Positions 3,964-5,149 of a stretch of 5,149 nucleotides of DNA are shown here, piece by piece (position 1 is the stretch's first letter; each line of letters opens with the position of its first letter). The stretch is from JAVBPE01 sp031549865 (GTDB lineage: Bacteria > Bacillota_I > Bacilli_A > Acholeplasmatales > Anaeroplasmataceae): NCBI GenBank assembly GCA_031549865.1, contig JAVBPE010000026.1:1-5149 (forward strand), read 5' to 3'. The notes below the pieces were generated by a model, which was given only the letters and a program-made list of their open reading frames with translations, had not been told where the DNA came from and did not search any database. The position numbers and the translations under genes were made by a program.

Positions 3964-4980
3964 ATGGCTGTTAAAGTTGCAATTAATGGTTTTGGACGTA
4001 TTGGACGTTTAGCTTTCAGACAAATGTTTGGTGCTAAAGGATATGAAGTAGTAGCAATCAATGACTTAACTGATCCAGTTATGTTAGCTCATTTATTAAA
4101 GTATGATTCTGCTCAAGGTAGATATGCTTTAGGAGACACTGTAGTAGCAAAAGATGGTGCTATCGTTGTTGATGGTAAAGAAATTAAAATTTATAAAGAA
4201 AAAGATGCTGTAAATCTTCCATGGGGAGAAATCGGTGTTGACGTAGTATTAGAATGCACAGGATTCTACACAACAAAAGCTGCTGCAAGTGCTCATATCA
4301 CTGCTGGAGCTAAGAAAGTTGTTATCTCTGCACCTGCAGGAAATGACCTTCCAACTGTTGTTTATAGCGTAAATGAAAATATATTAACAAAAGAAGATAC
4401 AGTTATTTCTGCTGCATCTTGTACAACAAACTGTTTAGCTCCAATGGCTAATACATTGAACAAATTAGCTCCAATTCAAAGTGGAATCATGACAACTGTT
4501 CATGCTTACACTGGAGATCAAATGGTATTAGATGGCCCACACAGAAAAGGCGATTTAAGAAGAGCAAGAGCTGCTGCTAACAATATCGTTCCAAACTCAA
4601 CTGGTGCTGCAAAAGCAATCGGTTTAGTTATTCCTGAATTAAAAGGAAAATTAATTGGTTCAGCACAACGTGTACCTGTATTAACTGGTTCAACTACAAT
4701 TTTAGTTGCTGTTGTTAAGGGTGCAGATATCACTGCTGAAAAAATTAATGCTGCTATGAAAGCTGCTTCAAATGCATCATTTGGATATACAGAAGAAGAA
4801 TTAGTATCTTCAGACGTTATTGGTTCTACATATGGTTCATTATTTGATGCAACTCAAACTATGGTTACAAAAATCAATGATGATTTATATCAAGTTCAAG
4901 TTGTTGCATGGTATGATAATGAAAATTCATATACTAGCCAAATGGTTCGTACTATCAAATATTTCGCAGAACTTAACTAA
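3964..4980 (+). CDS. gapA: Glyceraldehyde-3-phosphate dehydrogenase, NAD-dependent phosphorylating
   Basis: Converts glyceraldehyde 3-phosphate, phosphate and NAD to 1,3-bisphosphoglycerate in cytoplasmic glycolysis, as a homotetramer. The 338 residues show the NAD-binding INGFGRIGR (7-15), Asp34 in INDLTD (NAD rather than NADP preference), the catalytic SCTTNC (152-157) with nucleophile Cys153, and His180 in TVHAYTGDQ. The phosphate-site region spans 184-215, followed by AQRVP with Arg236, and Asn319 lies in WYDNE. The sequence is of the streptococcal/lactobacillar style. Ile246 occupies a position in TGSTTILV where I expect Glu. Base use is less AT-rich than in the neighbours, with many GCT, GGT and CGT codons and an ideal AGGAGG eight bases before the ATG, as expected for a very highly expressed gene. 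It stands alone, without the cggR or pgk partners often next to it. Confidence 0.97.
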   Translation: MAVKVAINGFGRIGRLAFRQMFGAKGYEVVAINDLTDPVMLAHLLKYDSAQGRYALGDTVVAKDGAIVVDGKEIKIYKEKDAVNLPWGEIGVDVVLECTGFYTTKAAASAHITAGAKKVVISAPAGNDLPTVVYSVNENILTKEDTVISAASCTTNCLAPMANTLNKLAPIQSGIMTTVHAYTGDQMVLDGPHRKGDLRRARAAANNIVPNSTGAAKAIGLVIPELKGKLIGSAQRVPVLTGSTTILVAVVKGADITAEKINAAMKAASNASFGYTEEELVSSDVIGSTYGSLFDATQTMVTKINDDLYQVQVVAWYDNENSYTSQMVRTIKYFAELN

Positions 4981-4985
4981 TTTAA

Positions 4986-5012
4986 AAGCTATAGGAAAAA
5001 ATCCTATAGCTT
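4986..5012. other. Perfect 11-bp stem-loop just after gapA
   Basis: AAGCTATAGGA (4986-4996) pairs perfectly with TCCTATAGCTT (5002-5012) around a five-A loop, beginning five bases after the gapA stop. No T-run follows on the plus strand and only a short one on the minus strand, so it is not a canonical terminator. It may protect the gapA 3' end from exonucleases or be a first weak stop before the terminator downstream. Confidence 0.6.
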
Positions 5013-5024
5013 CAGAGTGATGAC

Positions 5025-5051
5025 AAAAGGTACTTTTATAAGTGCCTTTTT
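5025..5051 (+). terminator. gapA intrinsic terminator
   Basis: AAAAGGTACTT (5025-5035) pairs with AAGTGCCTTTT (5040-5050) around loop TTAT, with one T-G pair, and the right arm runs into five T. It is the second hairpin after gapA and the first with a full terminator layout. The A-run on its left would give it some activity on the minus strand too. Confidence 0.8.
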
Positions 5052-5073
5052 CATTTATATAGAAGTTAGAGTT

Positions 5074-5103
5074 AAAAAAAAGACTTTCTTAAAGAAAATC
5101 TTT
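5074..5103 (-). terminator. Minus-strand terminator for a gene beyond the right edge
   Basis: An 11-position stem (5079-5089 with 5093-5103, one C/A mismatch, 3-base loop) is followed on the minus strand by a run of T (complement of the A-run at 5074-5081). This implies a leftward-transcribed gene ending near or beyond the right edge, continuing the alternating-strand pattern. Between 5104 and 5149 I see no recognisable coding sequence; minus-strand stop codons are present close to the edge, so the gene itself probably lies outside. Confidence 0.6.
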
Positions 5104-5149
5104 ATAGTATTAGATAGTTTCATAGTTCGCTGATATATTATATTAGCTA

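Noticed and set aside
4518..4733. Open frame on the minus strand inside gapA
   Set aside because: Antisense shadow of a conserved, strongly coding gene.
4820..5020. Plus-strand frame overlapping the 3' end of gapA
   Set aside because: Out-of-frame overlap running through the first hairpin; no homology or ribosome site supports it.
1..5149. CRISPR array, tRNA or rRNA gene
   Set aside because: No regularly spaced repeats and no cloverleaf or rRNA-like sequence were seen on either strand.
5104..5149. Open minus-strand frame at the right edge
   Set aside because: It would run through the terminator hairpin and yields a low-complexity peptide; more likely it is spacer beyond a gene outside the window.

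Overview
This is a compact, strongly AT-rich chromosomal segment from a low-GC Bacillota. The proteins resemble those of class Bacilli (Spx, the short Bacillus-type NAD kinase, a YjbK-like CYTH protein, a streptococcal-style GAPDH). Tryptophan is encoded by TGG in the clear cases and no in-frame TGA is used, so the standard code applies and Mycoplasma/Spiroplasma are disfavoured. An uncultured or gut Bacilli/Erysipelotrichia-type lineage fits, but the window alone does not fix the taxon.

Layout, left to right. Positions 1-140 hold what looks like the 3' end of an IS200/IS605-type element: the last ten codons of a Y1 transposase, a structured tail and a terminal hairpin. Then come six complete housekeeping genes whose strands alternate strictly: trpS (-), spx (+), a CYTH-domain phosphatase-like gene (-), nadK (+), clpP (-) and gapA (+). 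They form three divergent pairs, each with a promoter-bearing spacer, and the convergent ends inside the block share bidirectional intrinsic terminators. The right end has two hairpins after gapA and a facing terminator for a minus-strand gene beyond the edge.

All six genes appear monocistronic. From established knowledge, trpS, spx, yjbK and nadK occur in the same broad region in Bacillus subtilis, and clpP and gapA lie fairly near each other in many Bacillota, so this block looks like two ancestral neighbourhoods joined and compacted. Functionally, Spx is a redox regulator whose level is set by ClpXP proteolysis (ClpP is encoded here), NadK supplies the NADP(H) pool used in thiol reduction, and GapA is the central NAD-dependent glycolytic enzyme. 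TrpS charges tRNA-Trp, and the CYTH protein probably acts on a polyphosphorylated small molecule.

The most notable points are a cysteine/histidine-rich C-terminal extension on Spx, a clpP start that should be TTG inside the longer GTG-started frame, a nested inverted-repeat array in the trpS/spx promoter region, interleaved divergent promoters between the CYTH gene and nadK, and a cre-like site in the clpP/gapA spacer. I found no evidence of an undescribed multi-gene system.
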